DNA of 64,000 nucleotides from Cercis canadensis (Eukaryota > Streptophyta > Magnoliopsida > Fabales > Fabaceae). This document shows positions 46,760 through 59,993 of the stretch, piece by piece. Where the stretch lies: contig QAOA01003578.1 in the NCBI GenBank assembly GCA_003255065.1, positions 231,991 through 295,990 on the forward strand. The letters run 5' to 3'. The translations under genes and the position numbers were made by a program. A model generated the notes under the pieces. That model was not told the origin of the DNA and did not search any database. It saw nothing but the letters and a program-made list of their open reading frames with translations. The first letter of the stretch is position 1. Each line of letters opens with the position of its first letter.

Positions 46760-49700
46760 TTAAATGAACCTTCATAGACTTTAGTTCAGAAACCATTTCT
46801 TCCAATTTGGCATTCACACTTTGAAATTTCTTAACTGGCAGACTTCCTTTAATCCAAGAGAATGAAACTCTAAAAGTTATTAGTAAAGATAATGATCTCA
46901 CTTTATATTATTCCATAAGTATCATTGAGTTTGTATATATCTTCAGTTAAAATTACGATACAAATAAATTCTCTCCACTAAAATAACTTGTCCTCTAAGA
47001 GCATTTTGAACCTTTAAGAGGACTAGTTATAAATTAAATGCATCTAATTTATGAATTGTGATGCTTTATTGCTGAAATTCTTGTCATGATACTTGAGATA
47101 TTAAGTAAATTATTATTGAGAAGTAAAATAGAATAATTAAATATGGGCCAGTGTTTTATAATTAACCCAAGTTAAGCAAAAGCCTGTCAGAAATTTCAGG
47201 GCCACGATTTTGGGCCTTAATTTTGGGCCTGTACTAAAAAATGGCAAAATCTCATATTGGTTAAGTCCATACTTGGGATATTAACTTATGAAAAGCTGGC
47301 TACCAAGTTGGACTCGAGACACTCGAACTAATAATTTATTTGCACACGTCTAGGGCAACAACAAAAATTTATGTAATTAATGTGGTTTCGTACAAATCAT
47401 TAGTTTAGTAATTTTCTCTGGTTGAACACCTTAAAAAATAAAAACCCAACAAAAATTAAAGAAAAATTGTCCAATGTTGTAGTTCATACCTCATCAACAT
47501 GATTATTCCCGTTTTAAACAAGAAAAAAGGTAAGAATTTTGCTTTGTACTAAAATTCATCAAAGTATAAAATTTGGTTAATGCATTTGAATAATTACCAT
47601 TTGTCAAATATAACCTGAGATAGTGTTCAACATGCTATAGATGGCTAAACTTTAAGTGTGTTTTGTCTTTGAAAATAAGAAAGAAAACAGAATAAGAGTT
47701 GGCTCAGTAAGAAACGATACTTGAGATGAGAAATACAAAAAGAAGAGAATCTTGTATTAGTTGAAGTGAAATATTATTTATACACATCAAATTCGTACCA
47801 TTTCATACATTGTGAACCTTAATTGAAGTTTTGAGTGAATTCAGTTAAAATTGTAAGGTGTTAAATTGTTAATTGAATTGGGACTCACGCATATAAGGAA
47901 ATGCTTATTGCATATTATTAACATTCACATTAGCGACACAAGGTTTAACTAGTCATAATTAAATTTATATTTTGTCAACTGTATTAGTATAAATTAGTGT
48001 GAGGCTAACTACTATATAAGTAGTATTACTCATGCATTTAATCAATGTTCTTAATCATAGTTTATTTCATTTGGCTAGCAGATTAAGTACCCTAATAGGC
48101 CGAAGTAGCAAGTTTATTTCCTAATAGTAGTGTAGAACAATTAGATATAAGGAGCTCCCTAAAACTAAAGACAAAAAAGAGTGTGGTAGAGAGAAGTGCG
48201 CCCACACTACGGTCAAATGTGTCTGTGGTTTGGTAATGGCATCACATAGACATAGGGAACCGATTCCCCAATTAACGCGCAGAAAAGTGGCGCTGCCAAA
48301 TGTATACAAATAAAACCTGTCATACATTAAGAAGCAAATGATCCTATTTGTACAATGAAAGGCTTTTCAGGTCATAACTCATACTTACTTAAATGCCAAT
48401 TACATAGCTTTTCAGATCCCTCTGATATTCGCAGCTACATTATGTCAATGTGATTCCAAATATATAGTACAAAACCCCTTTTTCATTTTGATATTATAAT
48501 TTTTAAGGTTGGTTAGTTTCGTGTTCAATTTAAAATTATAACTAAAAATATCAAAAAAATAATGAATGAATTATAAATTCAGTACACTCTTGCATATGTT
48601 AGCATTTCAGATCAATAGTTAAATCCTATATTTATTAATTACAAAATACTGAAAATGCAAAAAGAAAAAAAAATTGTATGTGTAACATGGCTTCTTTAAG
48701 ATTAAGGGAATGAATATAAGCCAAAAGTACCAAACTATTTCTCAGAGTTCAAATCTGTTGAAATCAATAATTGGATGTTGCTACCATATAAGACATTCTT
48801 TTAAAATGGTGCAAAACAGCAGAAGTAAAACATGAAACAGCAACCCAGCAGTAGCACATAGACACAAAAATTGGAAATCACACACACAAAGGATATTTAA
48901 TTAACCTCTCTTGTAAGAAGTAAATAAATGAAGACATACAGTAACTGCCTGCTTAATAGGGGACTAAATGGTTCAAAGTAGCTTTTAGTCTGAACTCAGT
49001 CTATTGCCTCGGATCTTAAACTTATATCCTAATACTTAAATGCTGTCCACCAAAGAAAATAAAGAACTCAGTCTATGCTTCTCTCACACATGTACACACT
49101 TGAACAGTTAGTATAATCTGACCTTAACAAAAAGAGTGTAGTAAATTTAATTAAACTCAAATTATGTCAATTGTGTATAAGTAACACTACTCTTAAATTG
49201 TTCCTCTAGAAGTAAAAACTACATTCATTGTGCATCCTGGTGCATTTTGCTAGTTACCCATATAACAATATTGAAAGTGAAACCCATGAAAACGATTTGC
49301 CATAGCAACAGTTGCAAGAGATATCAAAGCATGCTGCCTGCCAACATTTACTCATTCTGATCCTTTATAACTTCTTTTGCATCTTATTATTTTGCTTTAT
49401 TTAGTTCAGCTCCATTCTTCTTTATGACAAAGAGGGAAAAAGAAATATCATAAAAGGGATAACAAAGCCTCGCGGAAAGAACAATATTGAGCAAGCAAGG
49501 CCATGCATGCACATGCATTAATGATTATATAGATACTAGCAGCAAGTATTTTTGATTGTTTTCATTATTATATAAAAATTATGATACATGGAGATTAAAT
49601 GCTATGTAGGAGTGGTTAAAGTGCCATAAAGGAGAAGAGAAGGAGCCGGGTAAGAACAGAACTTGTGAAAATGTTTCGTAGTATCTGTTTTCAGTTGTTC

Positions 49701-49824
49701 TGAAAAGGCAAAAGGCAGCCCTTTGGGTGAAACCCCAAAAACAGCAACTTCTCAGTGGTCCATCGTTACCATCACTGACACCATCTCTCTATCAAAGTGT
49801 TATTAGTGGTATTAGTCCAACTCT

Positions 49825-50100
49825 CCCTCAGTCTCAGTCTCAGTCTCACTGATTCTGACCCTTCTCTCTCAAAACAAATTTAACTCTCTCTTTCACTCAT
49901 TCACTCCCTCTCTCTTTCTCTTTCTCTCTCTGTGCTACAATATCTATGGCGAGCAAATGCAAAGTTATGTATGAACAGTAGAATCTGTGACTGCTCTTGT
50001 CTGCATGTCTGCTCTCTCATCTGCAGTCACTGAATACTCTTGACCACCTTCACGACTCTCTCTCTCTCTCTTTCTCTCTCATTATATCTCCGCAAAAAAA
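49825..50100 (+). promoter_or_regulatory. CT-rich promoter-like stretch of unknown target
   Basis: Repeated CTCAGT units, then long CTCTCT and TTTCTC runs, resemble a plant core promoter and leader on the + strand. They lead into an ATG near 49946 followed by only about a dozen codons. No + strand gene follows before the 3' end of the WIP gene. It may start a non-coding transcript antisense to or beyond the WIP gene, or be a relic; neither can be shown here. Confidence 0.3.
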
Positions 50101-50451
50101 ATTGCATGATGAAAAAGAAAAGGCCCCTTTAATTAGATAACTGCGACTTCCAGCATTAAATGCAAAGAACCTTAGCTTTCATTTCACTGTTTGTCTCCAT
50201 CCTCTCATACCCTTTTCTTTTCTTTCTCTATAGCTCACTACTCTCTCACAGACAACAGACAACAGACAAACAGTTCTTAATTGATAACCCAAATCTTAGT
50301 TACAATGAAAAGACAAACTAACAAACACCTATAATTAATTCTACTTGTATTAACTTCTTCTTTTTTATAAAAAAAAGAAAAAAGAAAAAAAGTTATGTTA
50401 CTTGCACATGAACAAAACTCACGCTTAGCTGTGCAAGTAACGTTATTCTAA

Positions 50452-51575
50452 TTAAAAGTAAATAGATCCAAGAGTACTTGAACCATGATGGTTCCCATAA
50501 ACTACCACTTCACTGCTGTTATCATCATCATCTTCATTATCATCTTCATCATCTTCATCTACTTCTTCTTCTTCTCCCATTTGATCACAGCTCTCCACAG
50601 TGTGTGGAGCGTGGCCGTCCCCGAAAGCACGAACATGATCTTTAAGAGATCTCTTGTGCTTAAAATCAGAACCACAGATGCAAAACCATAGCTTCCCACA
50701 ATTCTTCTCATGTGTCCTCCAATCTCCTCGCACAGCAAATGGCTTCCCACACTTTCTGCACCCAAAAGGTTTGGCTCCATGCTTTCTCTTGTAGTGTGTT
50801 TGGAGGGTCCTGAAATCCTTGAGTGGTCTTGACCTTGGATGCTCTATGTTGTTCTTGCAACCCTCTGCACAGCAATAGCATGGAAGTCTCAGCATTGAAG
50901 AAGCTGGCTTTGTCCCTCGCAATGATTCAGGCCCTTTCCTATACTGTGAACCATGTCCCCACATATGCATCTGCACATTACAACATAGTAGAGAAATTGA
51001 TGTGACACAAATAAACTCATCCATGAAAGAAAAAGAAGACGGAGAATATTTAGCTTATCTTTTATAATTAATTAAATACAAAAAAAAAAAAAACACTGAA
51101 ATTTTATATTCAAGTATCTAATAATAAGTTAATTAGGTATATATGAATCTAAAGGGTGGTTGGGATGTTATTGATCACAAACCTGCATGTTGTTGAAACG
51201 GTTGAATGTTTTGTTGCAGACTGTACATGAGAACTGGGTGGGCCCGATGAGGATTTGGGAGGGGGAAGGGATCCAGTATTGAGGAGGGGGCAATTGATCA
51301 GGTTTTGCAGAAGAGGTGGTTGGTGCAGTGGTGGGAAGGCCAATATGGAGGGCCACAGTTACACCACTTTGTTCATCAGAGGTAGGGTTTGGGTGTTGGT
51401 AGTGCAGATTTGCTGCAGAGTGAATTGAGGAGGAAGAGGAGGAGATGTTAATAGGGTTGCTGTGTTGACCAGGAAGGCCAAGAGAGAGAGATATGAACTC
51501 TTCATCATCTTCATCAGCTTCTAAGTAGGCAGTACTCCCGCTAGTGGATATGTAGGAAAAAGAGTGACTTTGCAT
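50452..51575 (-). CDS. DOT5: WIP-domain C2H2 zinc-finger transcription factor (DOT5/WIP6 type)
   Basis: Two minus-strand exons, 51575-51183 and 50970-50452, join in phase 0 to give 303 residues. The N-terminal part has an acidic patch and an SLSLGLPG stretch, followed by [10 protein letters not shown] and the WIP motif [13 protein letters not shown] at about 100-112. The first finger is C117-x2-C120-x12-H133-x3-H137. The long conserved block then includes [38 protein letters not shown] and [18 protein letters not shown], the four-finger WIP domain. The C-terminus is strongly acidic. The wording around the fingers ([37 protein letters not shown]) fits DOT5/WIP6 better than TT1/WIP1 or NTT/WIP2. 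DOT5 affects leaf venation and organ patterning in Arabidopsis; the protein is nuclear. The start at 51575 was chosen because the upstream 57 in-frame residues are low-complexity. The intron of 212 bp interrupts the first finger, as in other WIP genes. Confidence 0.94.
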
Positions 51576-52430
51576 GGTGAGATAGATGGTTGATGGGATA
51601 TGAGGGTATATTGTATGAGAGACAGAGAGAGAGGGAATGGTAGGAGAGTTAGAGTGGTGAGGAATTTTGGGTTTTGGTTTGTGTGAGAAGGTAAGTGGGG
51701 ACGAGAAAGGTAGGGCAATAAATAAACAAATCTTGTGGGGGTACAAATTTTAGGTTTTGGGTTTTTGAGGATTTTCAATTGTGAAAAAAAAACTAGTTTC
51801 ACACTTAATGATAAATACTAATTTGAGATATCAGATTAAAGTTTTGGACAGCGTTTTGATAAGTTCACTAATCTTAAATCCAAATAATTTCAAATGTGCA
51901 AGTGTTATAAATAGTATTAAGAAAAATAGTGTTTAACTAGCAAAACTCAAACTAAGCATGCTTGGTTTGTTTAATCAATGTAGGGTTTTGTTTGTGTAGG
52001 TTGTAGAGAGAGATTGGGGGCTAGAGGGGTGGCATGTGTGTATGTGTGTGTGTGCACGTGGAGTGAAGGAAATTGATGAAATGGTGAGTTTTGGCGTGTT
52101 AGGAAATGAAGGAGACAAAGAACCGGCAAAGGAGGAAAGGGCAATAGGGTGAGTGGGGGCAAGAAGATGCATAGAATAGCGCACCAAAGGCAAACACTAT
52201 CAGTAGCAGTAGCAGTAGCACTCTCCCTCTTCTCCTCTCTATTCTCTGCACTGCACCAAACCAAATGCTCGGCCTCCGAGCTCCTTAACTTGATAATCTC
52301 ATCGTCTTCCCTTTTCTGATTTCTCTTCTGCCCGCATTTACTCTATCTTGGAAATATTTCACAGAGACATTACATACATAAACACACATACCCAAAAGTT
52401 AGAGCGAGAAATGGGTGATATATATAACGC
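51576..52430 (-). promoter_or_regulatory. Presumed leader and promoter of the DOT5-like gene
   Basis: On the minus strand this region is pyrimidine-rich. A clear TATA-like GTTATATATATCA is at 52417-52429, about 850 bp upstream of the start codon. If used, the leader would be long and contain short upstream open frames. A closer start site cannot be excluded. Confidence 0.35.
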
Positions 52431-55400
52431 ACAACACACACACACCCTCCTTCTGTTTCAGACACACGCAGAAGAAAAACAAACAAAGGCCAAAAGTGAA
52501 AGAGAGTGAATAATGATATATACATATAAACACACAGTAAGTAGACATGGAGAACTGTACAAGAGAAGGCGTGTCTCTCTCTCCCCCCACTTTGTACCAA
52601 AAGGGATAGTGATGGTGATGGTGATGGAGAAATATGGTGTTGTATCATGAAAATGGAGATAAAGTTATTTTACACCACATACAAATACATTCTAAGTAGA
52701 AAGAGAACACAGAAGGCTCTATATTTTTCATCAAAGAAGTAAAATGTTAACGATGTGGAATTTTGTTAAGCGAGAAAAAGATTTCTATATATAATTATAA
52801 TTGATGTTCTTTCTCAATTATATTAACAAGCTAAGAGATATATCGTCAAATTATGATATTAGGATAATTGTTTCCATGATTGTGTTATTCATAGCAGAAC
52901 AAAGTCTTACAGATTTAGATGATGTACTTGCATAGTCAATTTGATGCACTATATAATATGAATAAAAGTTAAACTACGATTCAATAATAAACTAACTTTT
53001 GTTTAAATAAATAATTGGTAAAGGACAGTACTATATATTTCAAAGATACAATATTTGATAATATTAGCTTGACAACTTATATTTCATTTACATTGTCAAG
53101 AACTAGATTGGAACTCAAATAGAACTCTCATGTATGGTGCATGTTTGCATGAAAATACAGAAGAATATAATCTAGGGCTTCCTATAAACTACCTGAAAAG
53201 AATAAAACTTAGAATTCCTTGACAACTACCCAAATCTCTCTAATTAGTTCGCTGCTAATATAACTTACCCATACATTAATTGTTGTACTAGCATAAATTG
53301 GTGGTGTGTGAGTGTGTGTCTAATCAATAAATTTTCTGAAAACATGGAATTAATAAGATAAACACTCCCAATTAAATGAGATATCAACTTGTTGAAATTA
53401 AGGCAATGGTAAGCTTGTCATTTGGCAGTTGAGGAAATTCAAGAGGTCAACATGTGAGGATGCTTCTAGTAGGGTAACATATGATTTTTTGGTTATACGA
53501 CGGCACATAAATTTAAAATTTTCACTTTTTGTAAACTACGTACTCAACTCTCTTACTACTATACTACACCTAATAATTTAGTAATTAAGGTGACATATTT
53601 GAAATAAAGCTAAAACAGTGAAGTGAGGACAAAACTGTAATTAATCACTTCAAGTAATGCATATGGCTTGCTCTTTATCTCATTATCTGTTGCATAATTC
53701 TGTGTTTTTACACATAATACTACACTAAATGTAAGTTACTGAATCTTTGAAATCCTCAGAATTCATGCATAAGTACCATCATAGTATGTAAATGGAGAAA
53801 TTTTCAACGTAGGACTGAAAGTCAGAGATATATGGGATGATTCTTTGTCTTGCCTACTCAGCTCATTAATGCAAACACACTACTCAGCTCATTAATGAAT
53901 AGTAATGCACTTTTTTACCTTAGAGGAAAAAAGAAGGGAGACAACATTAAATGGGCCGAGCCAAACGGTTTGTGGGTCATGCCTTTGATTGGACATAGCC
54001 CAAAACTTAAAACCTTTGATTGACTGTGCCACCCATCCAATCAATGAGGCATCTTTCCCTAAGTTCCCATTCAGATAGTCCACCAAAAGAGTTGGCAAAA
54101 GGGCAGGTAAAACTTCCTCTTTTTAGTTAAGCTAACCTATTTCCATTAATGCTTATCTAGCTCTAGGCTATTGTTTTCAATGGCTTATATTTACTATCCC
54201 CTCTGCTATACTTTCAAGTTGCTTAATAAGAAGAAGAAACTGGATAACATAATTTACCAATACATAAAACAGCTAAACACATGGGTACCAAAATATGGGT
54301 AAATTGATAGCCATGAATTTTGGATGCATCACTGTCGTGTTCTCTTTGTGCATGTTACCTGATTTGATGTGTCTCTGAAATTTCCATTTCAATTGGTCAA
54401 GTTGCGTAGAATTGTGCAAGGTAACATGCTCTTAGGAAGTGTTTAATACACTTGTATTTTTATTCTATATATGATATATATCTTGACATTCAAGATCTTA
54501 GATATATAGGTGTGAGATACATTGACATTCAATTAGACCTTCATGGTTGGTATGATAATAGGACATTACAACATTACATGATACCCTTATTTAATTACAC
54601 TTAATTCACTTTTAAATTTTGAAAAAGTTGGATGATTCTCATTTCGAGATATCAAAGTCTCAAGTTTCTGTAGAGGTAAAGAGAGTGCGCCAACAAATTG
54701 TTATATATGATGAATGACAAGGATCTTAGACACCAGTGACAAATCTAGCTATGGGGTCATGGGGCACTAGCCCTTCACACTTTAAATTTTTTTTATCAAA
54801 TTACTTTGATAATTTTTAAGAATTCTCACTTTTATAGTATAGTCCCTATTGAATTATTTTTGAATTTGTCATGTTCAATATATAGTAGTGTTGTAAATCT
54901 TATATTATTGTTCCAAACACATGCATCTAAGTAATTCCAAATTAAAAGATATCCTCAATGCTTGCAGGAAGATATAGGCCATCAAGCACCTAACTCTAGA
55001 ATTAAATTTGAACCTATAAAATTCATCTCCACTGCCAAACCAATTATGGCATCAAATAAAGCCTTGTAATTATACTCAAAAAGACCATATAATAAAGCTC
55101 ACCTACTAAGCCACAATATTTAAAATTTGATTGCATTGGCTTATATGGAAAATATAATATCATTTGAGACTATTTTCTTTTACATGCATTTGAGAATAAT
55201 TATGAATATAAAACAACAAAATAAATAATTAAGAGGGCAAAATGACTAAAAAGTTAATAGTGTAAATAAAAATAATTTTGACTTGAAATAAGAGACTAGT
55301 TAATTAAAGTATTTTAGAGATTAAAACTACAAATAGTTAGAGAGGAATCTTAAATAATTTTATTCACACATGTTTATAATTGTTATTCAACTGTAATATA

Positions 55401-57228
55401 ATATAAGATAAGATATATATATATATATATATGTTACTTTATAGATGAAAAATAAATACATATTAGTTCAAAACTAACAATTAATATTAAAAGCGAATCT
55501 AGTAAGTGGGACATGTGAAATTCTTATACTCTTATTACGGGTATATGCCCTGGGGTACCCGCCCTCAAAAAAAAATTGGGGAACTAAGAAATGCCCCTAA
55601 ATTTAAATGAAAGCAGATGAATAAAACTGTTGTAGGGTACAAATAAAGCCACCTCACCTATACATAAGTCTAACCACTCATAAGATTCTTCATTTGTACA
55701 ACTTAAAGTCTGAAAACAGAAGTGTCCAGTATTCACTGGAAGGTCAGATCATTACAGAGACTCAGGACTATAGTTGATACAGTGACAATAATTGGTCTTA
55801 AAGAACAAGTCCTTGCACAACCTGAAGAGGAAATAGCATTTTCCAAGGCATATCAACCTTCTTCTTCTTCTTTTCTCTCTCTCTCTTGGGGTTCAACAAA
55901 GCATATCAAGCATGAACGACTAAGGATGAGAAACTAACATACTCTGAAATTAACTTAAGAACTTGATTTTCTTTTTTCAAACTTGATATAATAAGAACTT
56001 CAAATTTGATTCATGTCTAGCATGTACCTTTAATTACTTTAGAGAAATGCTCTTTATATGCTATACACTAATCAATTAACTTTATAATGACACAGTTAAC
56101 ATAATTTGACTTTAAGTAGTTTCTCACTTAAATTTTTTCAAGAAATATTTATTGTATTTGTACTCACCATTATAAACTTGTTGATTTGGAAAAATTTAAA
56201 GCCATATAAGTTCATATTGTGTTTTTATATGAGTCAAATTAGTGTGTAGGTAGCATTACTCAATTTTATTAATTTTGTTAAATTCGTATTGTATTATTTT
56301 TGCTGGTGTGAGCTAATTTAAGCTTAATTATTGTGCAAACAGCATTAAATATCACTTTATTTCATTTGAGAATAAAGAGATTTTCTATTTTGTGATTGTA
56401 AGAATGAAATAGTGGAAGAAAATTGGCATCTAGAGTTAAAGTTGCCATTTCTTTTCATATATAACTCCATGTGAGAAAAGGTTTTCCAATTCACGTAACT
56501 CTACTGGATCATTTTTCTCTGTGCTGCCTTGGTTAGGAAGCAAAGCAAGTTGCAAGGAATTTTAGACAAAGAAGATAAGATCCACTAAAATACGCACCAG
56601 GTAAATGCTATAGCTACTTGCCTAAAAGTCATTTGAGAATTTGTAAGACCTATATCTCAAAGAAAAGCAAAGAGAGAGTGCATTTGCATAGACCTCGGAT
56701 TCTATTTTTCCAAGAGAATGGTTGAATGACAATATGACATAGGCCAAACAAGTACGTACAGAGAGGAACTGTAGCGCAGCATGAGTTTGCTTTGTGAATT
56801 TGGTATATGTGAAGACTTGAATGTGGGAAAGACAAAGACAAGTTTACCAAATTGTTCGTCTTGTATGAGAAAGGAAACTAAGAGAAAGCCAACAGTGGCA
56901 TCTGAGACTTTCATGGCTGCCCATCATTGATATGTCACAGCTTCACTTCACCATTCACACTTCACTGCCCTTTTACTTGTACTTCACTGTTCCTGTTCCG
57001 ATGTCCATGCATGGTAGCCCTAGCTCCACCTTCTTTAATCTCTCTCTCTCTCCGTGAACCTTTTGGTCAAGATTTTGATATTTGACTCCAATATATATAT
57101 ATTCAGATGACAGTCTCTCGTCCTTGAATATTGTTATGGCTTTTCTTGTACTTGTTTTGTAGTTTTGAAGGAGAGAAGGGGATTTTTTTTCTCAAATTTT
57201 ATGATCTGCATGAAAAGATATTATAATA

Positions 57229-57650
57229 GGTTAGGTGAAGGCTATGCTACCACCCTTAAGGGGGTGCTAGTGCTATACGTTCCTCAGTTGGGTGGGATTT
57301 AATTGGACTTATAGTGTGATTTTGGTGTTATTGCAAATATTTTAAAAAATTGAGTCATTCAGTATATGTTAGAACACACATTTTCTTATAAAATATAAAA
57401 ACGACATAATATAAAAAAGCGTGCTAAAAAGTAAACTTGAAAAAGTTGTTCCTAGCACCATTTTTTATATTGTTCCATTCTTACACTTTATATAAAATTG
57501 TATGTTCTGATACATACTGTATGACTCAATTTTTCGAAATCTTTATAATAACACCAAAATTACTATGTATGTACCACTCGAACCCACCTAACTAAAGGAG
57601 TGTAGCGCTACCACCCCTAAGAGAAGGTGGTAGCATGGATAGTGCTCACC
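57229..57650. mobile_element. Mutator-like foldback MITE with 9-bp target duplication, second complete copy
   Basis: The 422-bp element begins GGTTAGGTGAAGGCTATG and ends with the complement of GGTGAGCACTATCCATG. It is flanked by the exact 9-bp direct repeat ATTATAATA (57220-57228 and 57651-57659). The interior is collinear with the 3257-3674 copy, including 'agaacacac', 'cttataaaatataaaaacgac' and their inverted counterparts. It is non-autonomous. Confidence 0.85.
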
Positions 57651-58157
57651 ATTATAATAACAAGAACAATATCAAAAATCATTTTCGTAATTTTCTTTTA
57701 CATCAACATTTCAAAATTGTCTTTTTGATTGCTCATGCAAGTATAATAATATTTATCCATTTATGCGTTTGGTGGACCAACATATTCGCACCACTTGTGA
57801 AATAACTTGATATGAAATAACACGAATTTAAGATTTTTATGTATATAGTATGACAATAAAAAAATCATTCGAAATGTACATAATGTATCTAAATAAAAAT
57901 GAATATTTTGAAGTCATTAGTATCTTACATGCATTTCTTTGATGTCTACTTTAGCATTTCAAACATTAGGCATGTACACATGATATACTGGAATATCTTA
58001 TGTTATAATGTGAATTAAAATTTATAGGTATATTAATTAGTTAGTTTAATTACATTTTTGTATTTAAACATTTTTTTTCAAACAGTATATAAAAATAATT
58101 TCCCCACATTTTTTCACCTTAATTATTTTTTAAATTTTTTCCCAAACAATAATAATG

Positions 58158-58160
<3 letters not shown>

Positions 58161-58228
<68 letters not shown>
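58161..58228. repeat. Compound AT/GT microsatellite
   Basis: A run of about 16 AT units passes directly into about 17 GT units. Such compound tracts are highly variable in length between individuals. Confidence 0.95.
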
Positions 58229-58229
<1 letters not shown>

Positions 58230-59222
58230 TTATCATGTGTTAATTATATATGATTATTTTGTTTAAATATATAATTATCATATCTCAATTACATTTTAGT
58301 GTATATTTTCATTGGCAAATTTGAAAAGCGGGGTTGTCCTTGTACAGTGCTGCAAGCGTGTGAAATAAGTGGTCACAAAACACTCCATAGTAAATATTTT
58401 GTGATTTTTGAACTTTTTTTCATATTTTTTATATTTCTTTATTTGTATATAAGAAATTCCATCTACAAATATAAGTAAGTTCAGTTAACATTTAAGTAAA
58501 CATAATTAAATTATAATTAAATTCAGATATTGCCATGTATATGATGTAAATAAAATTACTCGTTCAATCAGGAAAAAAAAATTACAATTTCTGAATTCTC
58601 TCTCTTTTCTCTATCAGTGACTTTTTCTTTTCTTTGTCTTTTCTGAACTGGGCCTTCTTATTGTGATGATTTTGGGCTCCATTCTGTTCAGCCTTGTATA
58701 CTGGGCTTTCTTAATTATCATGGGCTTTTTTCCTCTCTGTGCTAAAGGTGATGACTGTTATTTTGGTCTCTGAACTTCTATATCTATATGAAAAGCATGT
58801 AGCCTTCACATAAAAAGAACATCAAAAGCCCAAATGAAGCACCAACTTATACATGGGCTTCTAGTTTATAGCATCATTTTAATAGTGGAAGTAGATATCA
58901 TCACTTCTTGGGGGGAAGAAAAAAAAAAGTGGTGGTCAATATTTCATCTCTTCCTAAAATGGAGTATGCTTCCCCTCAATAAAAAGGAAAATAAAAAATA
59001 AACATAAAACAACTAGTCAATTTCAACTCCATATCCTTCGTAAAATGGAGCATGTAGCTGAAACTTTCTTTTGGTTTTTTGGGTCAGAATCAGTGGATCA
59101 TTTTCACTCCTACGAGCATAATACTTTCTTTTTTGGAGCAGCCATAAGAATAATAATTAAGGTATTGAGGACATAAAATCATGTAATTCTAAAAATTTGA
59201 GAATACCTAAATAGTTGTATAA

Positions 59223-59400
59223 CTAGTTGCAAACTCGTGCAACGCATTGACAGTTAAAACAAAAAGGAGAGAAGATCCGTGAAGAGAAATAAGAGAAGCA
59301 GAAAAAGTATAAGAGGAGAGAGAACAAGAACAATAATTATAGATAATCATACTCGCAAGAAAATGACTGTCTTTTAAATTAATATAGTGATTATAACTTG
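59223..59400 (-). repeat. Dispersed repeat family C, copy 2
   Basis: In reverse complement this segment reads from 'atcactatattaatttaaaa' through 'gcgagtatgattatctataa' and 'cacggatct' to 'gcgttgcacgagtttgcaac', matching 31104-31246 block by block. Its right part overlaps the N-joined duplication that starts at 59371. Confidence 0.5.
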
Positions 59401-59993
59401 TACCAATTTATCATCTTAATGGTCTCAATCACAAATACTCGTCCTACACCAAGCTTGTTATTGTGCTTAAGTTTTAGAGCCAATTAGTTATGTGAGAGGA
59501 TAAAGTAATTGGAGTGAAATATCTGTTTAATCCTCATCAATTTAGTCAATATTTTAATGTTTTATGCAATTTTAGTTTTGTAATTTTTTGCTTGTGTACA
59601 TCAATATCATCCTTTTATTAGTAAAGATTAAAGAATCCAAAGATGCATGCGAAATTGACACCAATGTCATACAAAAACCATNCTTTTAAATTAATATAGT
59701 GATTATAACTCGTACCAATTTATCATCTTAATGGTCTCAACCACAAATACTCGTCCTACACCAAGCTTGTTATTGTGCTTAAGTTTTAGAGCCAATTAGT
59801 TATGTGAGAGAATAAAGTAATTGGAGTGAAATATCTGTTTAATCCTCATCAATTTAGTCAATATTTTAATGTTTTATGCAATTTTAGTTTTGTAATTTTT
59901 TGCTTGTGTACATCAATATCATCCTTTTATTAGTAAAGATTAAAGAATCCAAAGATGCATGCGAAATTGACACCAATGTCATACAAAAACCAT
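59371..59993. repeat. 311-bp direct duplication around a single N
   Basis: Positions 59371-59681 and 59683-59993 are the same 311 bp with three visible mismatches, all transitions, with N at 59682 between them. Confidence 0.85.

Larger units (their letters stand above)
44734..50451. other. Intergenic region between AOC and the WIP gene
   Basis: No protein-coding gene is supported in these 5.7 kb. They hold the AOC 3' end, a 52-bp N-joined repeat (45695-45799), a Tourist-like MITE (46308-46759), several GGGCC motifs around 47145-47235, and a CT-rich promoter-like stretch (about 49825-50100) near the 3' end of the WIP gene. Short frames at 45282, 46053 and 48121 have no family features. Confidence 0.6.

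Noticed and set aside
50485-50691. Plus-strand frame rich in Ile and Phe over the DOT5-like gene.
   Set aside because: It is the antisense shadow of the acidic Asp/Glu tail of the WIP protein.
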